DNA of 64,000 bases from contig NZ_JAKMHX010000030.1 in NCBI RefSeq assembly GCF_022048975.1, positions 558,001 through 622,000 of the forward strand, in the 5' to 3' direction. Shown in pieces: positions 17,849 to 26,815 of the stretch (the stretch's first letter is position 1; every line of letters begins with the position of its first letter). The DNA is from Sporosarcina cyprini (GTDB lineage Bacteria; Bacillota; Bacilli; Bacillales_A; Planococcaceae). The notes beneath the pieces are model-generated. The model did no database searches. It was not told the origin of the DNA and worked only from the letters and a program-made list of their open reading frames with translations. The position numbers and the translations under genes were made by a program.

Positions 17849-17879
17849 AAAAGTAGGCTCCCGCAGCGATGGGGAGCCC
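17849..17879 (-). terminator. Terminator of the fad/etf operon
   Basis: On the minus strand GGCTCCC pairs with GGGAGCC and is followed by TACTTTTATG. The T-run is short, so readthrough into trxA is possible. Confidence 0.55.
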
Positions 17880-17886
17880 GCCTTCA

Positions 17887-18861
17887 TTAATTCGTTTTTA
17901 CCTTCTTAATTTCTTCAATTATCATCGGAATGACTTCAAATAGGTCGCCTACAATTCCGTAGTCTGCCACTTTGAAAATATTGGCTTCCGGATCTTTATT
18001 GATCGCCACGATCACTTTGGAGTTGGACATGCCCGCCATATGCTGGATGGCACCGGAAATGCCTGCCGCGATATATAAATCCGGTGTAACAACCTTTCCT
18101 GTCTGGCCAATTTGCAAGGAATAGTCACAGTAATCCGCATCACACGCACCACGGGATGCACCTACTGCGCCTCCAAGCAAGTTCGCCAATTCTTCAAGCG
18201 GCTTGAAACCATCTGCGCTTTTCACGCCACGGCCTCCTGCAACGACGACTTTCGCTTCAGATAAGTCAACACCTTCCGTGGACTTGCGAACCACATCTTT
18301 AATAATAGTACGTAGATTCGTAATGTCGACAGAAACAGAAGTGGCCTCACCAGTGCGGCCTGCGTCTTTCTCTAATGGCGCAATATTATTCGGGCGAATT
18401 GTGAAGAAAAGAAGATCTTCTTTGTTTTTCACTTTTTCAAATGCTTTGCCGGAATAGATCGGGCGAACGAATAGTGCGTCATCCCCTTCACCTTCAATAG
18501 CCGTCACATCTGAAATCAAACCAGTTCCCAATTTGCTTGCGATTTTAGGGGAAAGGTCTTTCCCGTTCGCTGTATGGCCAAAGATAACCGCCTCAGGTTT
18601 TTCTTGCTCATATACAGCCATAAATGCTTGGCCGTACCCATCAGAAGTATAATGTTTCAAATGAGGATGTTCTACAGTCACGACACGGTCTGCGCCGTAT
18701 TGGATCATTTCTTCCGCTAACGATTGTACAGAATCTCCAACGAGCAGCCCGACGACTTCTCCGCCGCCCGAAACTGTTTTTGCAGCTGCGATCGCCTCGA
18801 ACGATACATTACGCAAAGCTCCTTCGCGTGCTTCGCCCAGTACCAATACTTTTTTAGACAT
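17887..18861 (-). CDS. etfA: Electron transfer flavoprotein alpha subunit
   Basis: 324 residues. Together with EtfB it passes electrons from acyl-CoA dehydrogenases to the quinone pool and binds FAD. The C-terminal FAD domain shows VVAGGRGVKS, VGASRGACDADYC, QIGQTGKVVTPDLYIAAGIS and IVAINKDPEANIF. AGGAGG precedes the start. Last gene of the fadR-fadB-etfB-etfA run. Confidence 0.97.
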   Translation of the reverse strand: MSKKVLVLGEAREGALRNVSFEAIAAAKTVSGGGEVVGLLVGDSVQSLAEEMIQYGADRVVTVEHPHLKHYTSDGYGQAFMAVYEQEKPEAVIFGHTANGKDLSPKIASKLGTGLISDVTAIEGEGDDALFVRPIYSGKAFEKVKNKEDLLFFTIRPNNIAPLEKDAGRTGEATSVSVDITNLRTIIKDVVRKSTEGVDLSEAKVVVAGGRGVKSADGFKPLEELANLLGGAVGASRGACDADYCDYSLQIGQTGKVVTPDLYIAAGISGAIQHMAGMSNSKVIVAINKDPEANIFKVADYGIVGDLFEVIPMIIEEIKKVKTN

Positions 18862-18895
18862 AATGAGTCCCTCCTATTACAATATGAAAATCGAT

Positions 18896-19669
18896 TTATA
18901 GCACTTTCGCTTCTTTGTTCAATAGGTCTACTAGTTCCTTCACTTGGTCTGCCATATCCCCTTCAAGTACACGGCCTGCTGCTTTTGCAGGCGGCAGGAA
19001 GATCTCGACTGTTTCTGTTTTCGCTTCCACATCGTCTTCATCGATATCTAAATCATCCAATTCCAGTTCCTCAAGCGGTTTTTTCTTCGCTTTCATGATT
19101 CCTGGCAAAGATGGATAACGAGGCTCGTTCAATCCTTGTTGCGCTGTCACTAAAAGTGGAAGTGACGTTTCGATCGTTTCGGAATCACCTTCCACGTCGC
19201 GGACGATTTTCGCGGATGTGCCGTCGATTTCCAAATTCGTGATTGTTGTTACATAATTAATGCCCAACAACTCTGCAACACGTGGTCCGACCTGGCCAGA
19301 GCCTCCGTCAATCGCTACGTTGCCAGCCAAGATCAAATCTGCATCTTTGTCTTTTAAATATTCGGCGACAATTTTGGCTACTGTGAACTCATCCATCTCG
19401 TCCAAATCGTCTTCCGTATTGATAAGGACTGCTTTGTCTGCACCCATGGCGAGTGCCGTGCGGAGTTGCTTTTCGGCCTCTTCATCCCCAATTGTGATGA
19501 CAGTTACTTCGCCTCCGTGCTCGTCACGGAGCTGAATTGCTTCTTCGATTGCATACTCATCATAAGGATTGATGATGAATTCTGCACCGTCGTCAACGAT
19601 CTTTCCGTTTGCTACCGCGATTTTCTCTTCCGTATCAAAAGTACGTTTCACTAACGCATAAATGTTCAT
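18896..19669 (-). CDS. etfB: Electron transfer flavoprotein beta subunit
   Basis: 257 residues. Partner of EtfA. Family features: VKRTFDTEEKIAV at the start, the ALAMGADKAVLI segment, LILAGNVAIDGGSGQVGPRVAELLG, and PLLVTAQQGLNEPRYPSLPG near residue 190. The acidic loop about residues 208-222 is rich in Asp and Glu. AGAGGAGGTT lies before the start. Spacing in the operon is tight on both sides. Confidence 0.97.
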   Translation of the reverse strand: MNIYALVKRTFDTEEKIAVANGKIVDDGAEFIINPYDEYAIEEAIQLRDEHGGEVTVITIGDEEAEKQLRTALAMGADKAVLINTEDDLDEMDEFTVAKIVAEYLKDKDADLILAGNVAIDGGSGQVGPRVAELLGINYVTTITNLEIDGTSAKIVRDVEGDSETIETSLPLLVTAQQGLNEPRYPSLPGIMKAKKKPLEELELDDLDIDEDDVEAKTETVEIFLPPAKAAGRVLEGDMADQVKELVDLLNKEAKVL

Positions 19670-19686
19670 TCTAGTAACCTCCTCTA

Positions 19687-20460
19687 TTAATTCCCTTTAA
19701 ATTCAGGTTCTCTTTTTTCAATAAACGCTTGTATTCCCTCTTTGGCATCTTCCGAAACAAAGACTTCTCCGAACGAATCCGCTTCCGCCTTTACCCCTTC
19801 ATAGTAGGATTCGGATTTCGTATATTGAAGCATCCGAAGGGCGGCTCTCATGGCAACCGGGCTCTTCTTCGCTATTTTCTTCGCTAGTTCCATCGTCTTG
19901 TCAGACAGCTCATCTTCTGCATAGGCATGATTCGCCAATCCAAGCCGGACTGCTTCTTCCCCGCTGATCGGTTCGCTCGTCAGCAGCATTTCAGCTGCCT
20001 TCGCCATACCGACATAACGCGGCAGACGCTGCGTTCCTGCAAATCCAGGAATTAAACCGAGTTGCAATTCAGGAAGGCCAAGCTTCGCCTTTTCTGTAAC
20101 AAGGCGGATGTGACAGCTCATTGCCAGCTCAAGCCCGCCTCCCAGAGCAGCCCCATGAATGGACGCGATGACCGGTTTCGGATACGTTTCAATGCGCTCG
20201 AACACTTCTTGCCCCTGTGCGGATAAAACTGTGAACTCCTGGCCTGATTCTACCGTTGTGAATTCCTTAATATCTGCACCGGCCGAGAAAAATCTACCCT
20301 CTCCGCGCAATACAACGACCCGTACTGACTGATCATCTTTGATCTGTTCCAGCGCTTCGCCTATTTCCTTAATGACCGTACTTGCCAAAGCATTCGCCGG
20401 TGGCCGGTCAATTGTCAGAACGGCAACTCCGTCTTCCCTAGAAACCCCAATATACTCCAT
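19687..20460 (-). CDS. fadB: Enoyl-CoA hydratase
   Basis: 257 residues of the crotonase family. It hydrates trans-2-enoyl-CoA in beta-oxidation. The oxyanion-hole segments are [10 protein letters not shown] (about 58-67) and [20 protein letters not shown] (about 103-122). Both family Glu residues fit: ELAMSC and [20 protein letters not shown]. It lies between fadR and etfB as in the B. subtilis lcfA operon. Confidence 0.93.
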   Translation of the reverse strand: MEYIGVSREDGVAVLTIDRPPANALASTVIKEIGEALEQIKDDQSVRVVVLRGEGRFFSAGADIKEFTTVESGQEFTVLSAQGQEVFERIETYPKPVIASIHGAALGGGLELAMSCHIRLVTEKAKLGLPELQLGLIPGFAGTQRLPRYVGMAKAAEMLLTSEPISGEEAVRLGLANHAYAEDELSDKTMELAKKIAKKSPVAMRAALRMLQYTKSESYYEGVKAEADSFGEVFVSEDAKEGIQAFIEKREPEFKGN

Positions 20461-20524
20461 TCAACACCAATCCCTTCCTACTACAATGTGATAATTGCAT
20501 GATCAAACAGATTCATATCGATGA

Positions 20525-21106
20525 TTACGCTTTCATTCCATTCAAGAGCAAACGATGCACTTCGGGAGCAAGTTTCATCAAATCGTATTTTTGATCGTTC
20601 ATCACCCAGGACGTGATGGTTTCGTCAATTGTGCCGAAAACCATTTGGCGGCCGAGCCGCGTGTCCAGCCGTTCATCAAACTCACCGTTTTCGATTCCTT
20701 CCTTCAAAATGGAATCGAGCAGGCCTAAGTATTCCTTGAGCACTTCATTAATGCGGAAACGCAAGTCTTTATTCGACTGTCGTAATTCCAACTGTGTCAC
20801 AATGGCAAGGTGGCGATCGTCATGAAGAACTTTGAAATGATTTTCAATCATCTTGAACAGTTTTTCTGTTGCTGAGATTTCTTTCTTCAATATTTCTTCA
20901 AGCTTATGTACGAAAATCCCCATTTTTTCACGGAATACCGAGATTAAGATATCCTCTTTATTTTTGAAATAAAGATAGATCGTCCCATCGGCGACACCAG
21001 CCTCTTTGGCGATTTTCGATACTTGTGCCTGGTGATACCCGTTTTCGGCTATGACGACGACTGCAGCATCTACGATTTGTTTGTATTTTGGTTTATCCCG
21101 CTTCAT
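20525..21106 (-). CDS. fadR: Fatty-acid degradation repressor FadR (TetR family)
   Basis: 193 residues from the ATG at 21106 (MKRDKPKYK), which has GGTGGTGAT upstream; the frame extends 15 codons into the operator region and is unlikely to be used. The TetR helix-turn-helix is IVDAAVVVIAENGYHQ through GVADGTIYLYFKNKEDIL. The B. subtilis orthologue represses beta-oxidation genes and is released by long-chain acyl-CoA. A near-consensus operator lies 30 bases before the start, so autoregulation is very likely. Confidence 0.93.
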   Translation of the reverse strand: MKRDKPKYKQIVDAAVVVIAENGYHQAQVSKIAKEAGVADGTIYLYFKNKEDILISVFREKMGIFVHKLEEILKKEISATEKLFKMIENHFKVLHDDRHLAIVTQLELRQSNKDLRFRINEVLKEYLGLLDSILKEGIENGEFDERLDTRLGRQMVFGTIDETITSWVMNDQKYDLMKLAPEVHRLLLNGMKA

Positions 21107-21136
21107 TATCATCACCACCATCATAAAAAGAAAATA

Positions 21137-21154
21137 TGAATGATGATTCATTCA
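21137..21154. promoter_or_regulatory. FadR operator before fadR
   Basis: TGAATGATGATTCATTCA has both half-sites TGAATGA and TCATTCA perfect, with the four-base centre of the known FadR box. It lies between fadD and fadR. Confidence 0.75.
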
Positions 21155-21193
21155 TATTTTCATATTAATCGTTTATTCATTTGTCGTCAAGCG

Positions 21194-22897
21194 TTATACT
21201 GATGCTTCTATCTTCATTTCTGATTTTTTCTTTTCTTCATCTACTAAAGCACGTCGTAAAATCTTGCCGACTGCCGTTTTCGGCAATTCCTTCCGAAACT
21301 CGTATTGCCTTGGAACCTTATAAGACGCCAATTGTTGTCTGCAAAACGCGTCTAATTGCTCCTCAGTCGCCTCTTTGCCTTCCTTGAGTACAATGTAGGC
21401 TTTCACCGTTTCACCGCGGTACGGATCAGGCACACCTGCGACCACACACTCCTGAACGGCTTCATGCTCGTATAGCACTTCCTCGATTTCTCTCGGATAA
21501 ATATTGAAACCACTGGCGATGATCATATCTTTCTTGCGATCCACCACGTAGAAATAACCTTTGTCATCCATATAGCCGAGATCACCCGTCAACAGCCAGC
21601 CGTCACGAAACGTTGCGGCCGTTTCCTCCGGTCGATTCCAATAGCCTTTCATCACTTGCGGGCCTTTTACAGCAATTTCGCCGACTTCACCGACAGGGAG
21701 TGGTTCTGAACTATCCGGTCCAAGAATGCAAGCATCCGTATCCGGCCACGGTACGCCGATGGATCCTTTTATTCGTTCGCCATCCCACACAAAATTCGCA
21801 ATGGCGACCGGTGATGTTTCCGTCAATCCGTATCCTTCGACGAGCTTTCCACCTGTCAACCGTTCGAATTTGTCCTGCACTTCTACAGGCAAAGCAGCCG
21901 AGCCGCTAATGCAAGCTTTAATGGAAGATAAATCGAAGCTGGCGAGTTTCGGATGGTTCAACAAACCGATATAAATCGTCGGCGCTCCAGGAAACAAAGT
22001 GGGCTTCTGCTTATCGATCGTTTTCAACGCAGTATCAAAATCGAATTTTGGTAATAGTACCATCTTATTCCCTAGCATAACAGAAAGAATTAAGACTGTC
22101 GTCATTCCATACACATGGAAGAATGGCAAAATTCCCATGACCGTTTCTTTTCCATCCTCACATTGATAGAGCCATTCGCGGCACATCTGTGTATTTGAAA
22201 TTAGATTGGCATGCGTCAGCATGACCCCTTTAGGCGGTCCTGTCGTTCCCCCTGTATACTGAAGCAGCGCAATGTCGGTATCGTAATTGAAATCGTACGT
22301 GATCGGTTCTGTACTGCCGACTTTCATGATTTCAGTGAAGAGATGGTTCATTCCCCTATGTTCCACTTTCACTGTCAAGCCATGCTCCTTTTTCTGGATG
22401 AAAGGATAAATCACATTTTTCGGGAATGGCAAGTAGTCTTTGATGCCTGTAATGATCACATGCTCAAGTTCTGTTTCTTTGAGCACCTTAGAAATTCGTG
22501 GGAACAGCAGATCCAATGAAATAATCGCTTTCGCTCCCGAATCGGCCATTTGATAAGCGATTTCCCTTTCCGTATAGAGCGGATTGGTCTGAACCACAAT
22601 TCCACCCGTGTACAAAATGCCGTAATAGGCAATCGCACTTTGTGGACAATTGGGCAGCATGATAGCCACTCGATCCCCTTTTTCAATTCCAATTGACCGT
22701 AAATAGTTGGCGAATTTAAGCGCCGATTCGTGAAACTCCTGATACGTGATATTTCTCCCCATGAAATGCATAGCCGTTTTGTCCGGAAACCTTTGAGCCG
22801 AATTCGTCAAAAACTGTTGGATCGGAACTTGATCATACTCAATCGTCTTCGAAATGCCAGCCGGATACAAATCCAGCCAAGGCCGTGCTGTCATCAT
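21194..22897 (-). CDS. fadD: Long-chain fatty acid-CoA ligase
   Basis: 567 residues of the ANL superfamily, corresponding to LcfA. It activates fatty acids with ATP and CoA. Motifs: YTGGTTGPPKGVMLTH (P-loop-like), VEGYGLTETSPVA, GWLLTGDLGYMDDKGYFYVVDR, DMIIASGFNIYPREIEEVL, and the adenylation Lys in KTAVGKILRRAL. GGGGGG precedes the start. It is separated from fadR by only 87 bases that contain the FadR box; a cre-like site lies upstream. Confidence 0.95.
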   Translation of the reverse strand: MMTARPWLDLYPAGISKTIEYDQVPIQQFLTNSAQRFPDKTAMHFMGRNITYQEFHESALKFANYLRSIGIEKGDRVAIMLPNCPQSAIAYYGILYTGGIVVQTNPLYTEREIAYQMADSGAKAIISLDLLFPRISKVLKETELEHVIITGIKDYLPFPKNVIYPFIQKKEHGLTVKVEHRGMNHLFTEIMKVGSTEPITYDFNYDTDIALLQYTGGTTGPPKGVMLTHANLISNTQMCREWLYQCEDGKETVMGILPFFHVYGMTTVLILSVMLGNKMVLLPKFDFDTALKTIDKQKPTLFPGAPTIYIGLLNHPKLASFDLSSIKACISGSAALPVEVQDKFERLTGGKLVEGYGLTETSPVAIANFVWDGERIKGSIGVPWPDTDACILGPDSSEPLPVGEVGEIAVKGPQVMKGYWNRPEETAATFRDGWLLTGDLGYMDDKGYFYVVDRKKDMIIASGFNIYPREIEEVLYEHEAVQECVVAGVPDPYRGETVKAYIVLKEGKEATEEQLDAFCRQQLASYKVPRQYEFRKELPKTAVGKILRRALVDEEKKKSEMKIEASV

Positions 22898-22954
22898 GAA
22901 TCCCCCCTTATCAATACTTAGAAAATTCCTTATTTAATCAATTATATCTATAAA

Positions 22955-22968
22955 TGAATCCGCTTTCA
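22955..22968 (-). promoter_or_regulatory. cre-like CcpA site before fadD
   Basis: The minus strand reads TGAAAGCGGATTCA, which fits the Gram-positive cre consensus (TGWAARCGNWWNCA). It lies 57 bases before the fadD start. Catabolite repression of this operon is known in B. subtilis. Confidence 0.5.
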
Positions 22969-23168
22969 AATAGAATATTAGATTTTCTGCTAAATAATAC
23001 CTTGTTCTAAAGTCTTATTCGATAAGATTTCATGCTTGGCAATCAGTGGCGAGGAAAGAAATGCAGCTTTGCAAGATATGGTGAAGTGTGAAAACCTTTG
23101 TATGGCAAGCGATTTAGCGTGAATTGCTTTTTTTCCTGTAAACCGTACGATCGATTCATTTTCTTGAT
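22969..23168. other. Intergenic between fadD promoter and repeat array
   Basis: AT-rich spacer with no gene, RNA or named repeat that I can recognise. It leads directly into the phased array. Confidence 0.4.
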
Positions 23169-23441
23169 GGTCAAAGGCATTCAGCGCGACCTGGGGCAGG
23201 CGAAGACATGGATATTCCCGCGTTTAGATAAACCGGTTGAACCGCTCGTTTATTCATTCGAACCACTCGTATATTCCCGGGACCGCTCGTATCCTGCCCC
23301 GAACCACTCGTATATTCTCCGGACCGCTCGTATCCTTTCTCGAACCACTCGTATATTCCCAGGACCGCTCGTATCCTGTCCCGAACCACTCGTAAGCTTC
23401 CAGGTGAAGAGTAATTTCAACGATCAAATCATTTTCTAGTT
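23169..23441. repeat. Phased repeat array, block 1
   Basis: The block opens with a leader GGTCAAAGGCATTCAGCGCG and about 45 further conserved bases. Eight cores of the form GA(A)CC(A/G)CTCGT then start at 23239, 23260, 23281, 23301, 23322, 23342, 23363 and 23383. Spacing alternates 21 and 20, making a 41-bp double unit. The sequence between cores is either TATATTCCC-like or TATCCTGCCC-like in alternation. Confidence 0.9.
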
Positions 23442-23664
23442 GGTCAAAGGCATTCAGCGCGACCTGAGGCAGGCGAAGATATGGAAATTCCCGCGTTTAG
23501 ATTGAACGGTTGAACCGCTCGTTTATTCATTCGAACCACCCGTATAATCCAAAGACCGCTCGTATCCTCTTTCGAACCACTCATATATTCCCAGGACCGC
23601 TCGTATCCTGTCCCGAACCGCTCGTAAAATTCCATGAGAAGAAAAATCTCATCATTTCTTGATC
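23442..23664. repeat. Phased repeat array, block 2
   Basis: The same leader is followed by six cores starting at 23512, 23533, 23554, 23574, 23595 and 23615, with the same 21/20 spacing. One or two substitutions occur in the second and fourth cores. Confidence 0.9.
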
Positions 23665-23770
23665 GGTCAAAGGCATTCAGCGCGACCTGGTACAGAAGAT
23701 GATATGGAAATTTCCGCGTTTAAATTAATCGGTTAAATCGCTAGTATTTTTACAAACCGCATAACTCTCA
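23665..23770. repeat. Phased repeat array, block 3 (degenerate)
   Basis: The leader is retained (GGTCAAAGGCATTCAGCGCG, then a variant tail). Only two weak core relics are left near 23733 and 23753, still about 20 bp apart. Confidence 0.75.
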
Positions 23771-23781
23771 CGCACTTCCAC

Positions 23782-23822
23782 AAAAAAGCAGGCAAACTCA
23801 TGTCTTGCATGAGTTTGCCTGC
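23782..23822 (-). terminator. Terminator of the yshE unit
   Basis: A 15-bp perfect stem (GCAGGCAAACTCATG and its complement) with a five-base loop is followed on the minus strand by TTTTTTG. Confidence 0.85.
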
Positions 23823-23846
23823 AGGTTAAGCTTTATCTGTGATAGA

Positions 23847-23933
23847 TCAAGGTGTATGTTTCATCATCCAATAGACGCCAATTAAAATAAATAGGACGCA
23901 GACGACGAGTAATATTTTTGATAGTTTTTCCAC
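23847..23933 (-). CDS. 28-residue single-span membrane peptide after yshE
   Basis: A GTG start is preceded by TAGGAGT at nine bases; that site overlaps the yshE stop codon, which suggests translational coupling. The peptide reads MEKLSK, a hydrophobic span ILLVVCVLFILIGVYW, and a short basic tail. A strong terminator follows 25 bases later, so it is the last gene of the yshE unit. An ATG one base upstream opens another frame of only 17 codons. I do not recognise a family. Confidence 0.55.
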   Translation of the reverse strand: MEKLSKILLVVCVLFILIGVYWMMKHTP

Positions 23934-23945
23934 ATTCAACGACTC

Positions 23946-24359
23946 CTATGAAATACTCGCACCGATGACGAACGAGAGACCTACGGAAATGGTTAATGAA
24001 ATAAATCCGACGGAACGGTTGTCCTCTTCGATTTCCTTATCGATATTGAATTTAGGTGTAAGGAACTCGAAAAGGAAGTAAGCAAAAATCAGCAAGACAA
24101 ATCCGTATAGTCCCCATCCGATCATTTGGGGCAGTGTATTGTGCTGCTCGATGGAATAACGGAATATGTTGGCGACGCCAAATATTTTACCGCCTGTTGC
24201 CATGGCGACCGCCATATTGCCTTTTCTGATTTCTTCCCAGTTCCTGTATTTCGTTACTAGCTCGAATAACGCCATGGAAACGATGAGGCAAAGCACTACT
24301 ACGCTGAAGTAGCCTGCTGTTTCAACTAAAGGATGACTCCAAAATCCTGTTTTCGACAT
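23946..24359 (-). CDS. yshE: DUF350 membrane protein YshE
   Basis: 137 residues from the ATG at 24359, with AAAGGAG eight bases upstream. Four hydrophobic segments are visible, with the GNMAVAMATGGKIFGVANIF segment typical of DUF350 (YjfL/YshE). The function is unknown. It lies between fadD and mutS2 as in B. subtilis and is coupled to the 28-residue peptide downstream. Confidence 0.85.
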   Translation of the reverse strand: MSKTGFWSHPLVETAGYFSVVVLCLIVSMALFELVTKYRNWEEIRKGNMAVAMATGGKIFGVANIFRYSIEQHNTLPQMIGWGLYGFVLLIFAYFLFEFLTPKFNIDKEIEEDNRSVGFISLTISVGLSFVIGASIS

Positions 24360-24443
24360 CAATATGGCTCCTTTATTGTTTCAATCATCCCATCCTATAC
24401 GGACAAGCGAGCGAAAGGTTTCAAAAATAAAGCGAAATAGTAC

Positions 24444-26798
24444 TTATTTCAACTGAACGACCGTCACCCCGTGACCTCCCTCACCCGCTTCGCCAAATCG
24501 ATAGCTCTTTACGCGTGGGTGATTTTTCAGGTAGGTTTGGATTCCTTGACGCAATGCGCCGGTTCCTTTCCCATGGATGATCGATACTTGATGGTAATTT
24601 GACAGCAATGCGTCATCCAAATACTTTTCCGTTCGATGGATGGCGTCTTCATAGCGCTCCCCGCGCAAGTCTAGTTCGAGTTTCACGTATGAATCTCTTC
24701 CTTTTACGGAAGCGGATACGACCGGTTCCTTCTCTTTCTCTGGTTTGCTGTATTCGAGAACGGATTGATCCAGACGCATTTTTAGTATGCCGATTTGGAC
24801 AACCCATTCCTTGTCGGACACTTTTTCTACCAGCGTTCCTTTTTGCCCATACGTGACTACTTTCACTTCGTCGCCCGGCTGCAATGGACGCGGTGCCGCT
24901 TTCGCTTTTACTTTCTTCTTTTCCTCGGCAGGCATAGCGCCTTCCAGGCGTTTACGCGCTTCAATGAGTTCATGTTCCTTGACGCTTGCTCCGGCATTCA
25001 AACGGAGAGCACGCAATTCGGAGATGACTGATTCGGATTCTGACCGAGCTTCTTCCACAATCTTTTTCGCTTTTTCTTTCGCCTGTTCAACCAACCGGTC
25101 TTTCAATTGATCGTACTCGGCAAGCTTGCTTTCGAGCTCCTGCTTCAACTGTTCCGTTTCCAATAAAAGCTCATGCGTCCGCTCGGCATCTTTTTCCGAT
25201 TGGACCCTGCTGGATTCCAGAGAAGCGATCATCGAGTCCACTTCACCCCGATCTGTTCCCGTAAATCCTTTGGCACGCTTGATAATATGTTCACCAAGAC
25301 CGAGCCGTTTCGATATTTCAAAAGCATTGCTTCGTCCTGGAACGCCAATTAGCAATCGGTAGGTCGGGCTTAATGTATCGATGTCAAACTCCACACTCGC
25401 ATTCGCGACGCCCGGCCGATTGTAGCCGTATGCCTTTAATTCCGGATAATGTGTTGTTGCCATGACTCTCGCGCCGGTCCCATGCACTTCATCCAAAATG
25501 GAAATGGCGAGGGCCGCTCCTTCTTGCGGATCGGTCCCTGATCCTAACTCATCAAAGATCAGCAATGATTGCGAATCGAATTTTTTCAGGATATCAACGA
25601 TGTTCACCATATGAGAAGAGAATGTACTCAAGCTCTGTTCAATGGACTGCTCATCTCCGATATCAGCGTAGACCGAATTGAAAACAGCGATTTCAGAACC
25701 ATCCAAAACAGGAATCGGCAAGCCAGCTTGCGCCATCAAAGTGCAGAGCCCGACCGTTTTCAATGTAACGGTCTTCCCGCCCGTATTCGGTCCTGTAATG
25801 ACGATCGTCGTAATGTCTTTCCCAAATTCAATCGTGTTGGCTACCGCTTCTTCAGCAGGAATCAATGGATGACGTGCTTTGGCGAGCCGAATATAGCCTT
25901 CCTGGTTAACAGCAGGCTTCGTGCATTTATTAGCCGTTCCATATTTCGCTTTAGCCAAAATAACATCGATTTCTGCCAGCACATTGACGAGAACGAATAG
26001 CTCATGGGCAATTTCTTGCACTTTTGCAGACAAGGCTATTAAGATTTTTTCAATTTCATCCTGTTCCTTTGATTTCAATGTGCGAATTTCATTGTTCGCC
26101 TGGACGACCGCATCCGGCTCGATGAATAGCGTCTGGCCGGAAGAGGACATGTCATGGACGACTCCTCCAAAATGGGATCGGTATTCTGACTTTACTGGAA
26201 TGACGTACCGATCGTTTCGTATCGTAACGATCGAATCGGAAAGCATTTTGGCAGCATTGCGCCCGCGTGTATAGCTTTCCAGTTTTTCGCGCACCCGACC
26301 TTCCTGGATACGCAAGCTTTGCCGGATGGACCGCAGTGTACTGGATGCACTATCGAGAACATGCCCGTTGTCATCAATGGCATGGTTGATTTCATGCTCA
26401 AGACCCGTAAGGATTGGCAATGATTCCTTCTTTGCCATGAAGTGCGGGATTGAAATATCCTCATCTTCATCAACTGATTCAATAAACTGGCGCAGGATTC
26501 GGCTGGCCCGTATCGTATTGGCGATTTCCATTAATTCATAGGCACTGAGCATGCCGCCGATTTGCGCGCGTTTTGCATGCGGTTTCACATCACTGATCCC
26601 GCCCATCGGCACATTGCCACGCACACGTAATATAGCCAGCCCCTCATCTGTCTCTTCTAGTAACTGGACAACCCGGTCATAATCGCTGACCGGCACAAGC
26701 TTCTCTATATGTGTCCGACCCGCCGTGGAAGTGCAATGACCTGCCACGAGCGCTCTGACTTTATCAAATTCAAGTGTTTTCAAGACACGTTTCTCCAA
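24444..26798 (-). CDS. mutS2: MutS2 endonuclease/ribosome rescue factor
   Basis: 784 residues from a TTG at 26798 (MEKRVLKTLEFDKV) with AAAGGGAGTG eight bases upstream; a GTG seven codons earlier overlaps the polX stop. The length then matches the family (about 785). Domains: MutS core with coiled coil, ATPase (GPNTGGKTVTLKTVG, then FDELGSGTDPQEG), a long coiled-coil insertion about residues 510-630, and a C-terminal Smr nuclease domain (LDLRGERYEDA, IHGKGTGALR). Members act in recombination control and on collided ribosomes. Confidence 0.95.
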   Translation of the reverse strand: MEKRVLKTLEFDKVRALVAGHCTSTAGRTHIEKLVPVSDYDRVVQLLEETDEGLAILRVRGNVPMGGISDVKPHAKRAQIGGMLSAYELMEIANTIRASRILRQFIESVDEDEDISIPHFMAKKESLPILTGLEHEINHAIDDNGHVLDSASSTLRSIRQSLRIQEGRVREKLESYTRGRNAAKMLSDSIVTIRNDRYVIPVKSEYRSHFGGVVHDMSSSGQTLFIEPDAVVQANNEIRTLKSKEQDEIEKILIALSAKVQEIAHELFVLVNVLAEIDVILAKAKYGTANKCTKPAVNQEGYIRLAKARHPLIPAEEAVANTIEFGKDITTIVITGPNTGGKTVTLKTVGLCTLMAQAGLPIPVLDGSEIAVFNSVYADIGDEQSIEQSLSTFSSHMVNIVDILKKFDSQSLLIFDELGSGTDPQEGAALAISILDEVHGTGARVMATTHYPELKAYGYNRPGVANASVEFDIDTLSPTYRLLIGVPGRSNAFEISKRLGLGEHIIKRAKGFTGTDRGEVDSMIASLESSRVQSEKDAERTHELLLETEQLKQELESKLAEYDQLKDRLVEQAKEKAKKIVEEARSESESVISELRALRLNAGASVKEHELIEARKRLEGAMPAEEKKKVKAKAAPRPLQPGDEVKVVTYGQKGTLVEKVSDKEWVVQIGILKMRLDQSVLEYSKPEKEKEPVVSASVKGRDSYVKLELDLRGERYEDAIHRTEKYLDDALLSNYHQVSIIHGKGTGALRQGIQTYLKNHPRVKSYRFGEAGEGGHGVTVVQLK

Positions 26799-26815
26799 TG
26801 TCTTTACACTCCCTT

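Noticed and set aside
23171..23635. Open frames on both strands across the 23.2-23.6 kb repeats
   Set aside because: The repeat unit has no stops and 41 bp is not a multiple of three, so several frames stay open by chance; starts are GTG/ATG inside repeats without ribosome binding sites.
23169..23770. CRISPR array
   Set aside because: There are no unique spacers: the sequence between cores is itself repeated in alternation, the period is 20/21 bp, and no cas gene is near.
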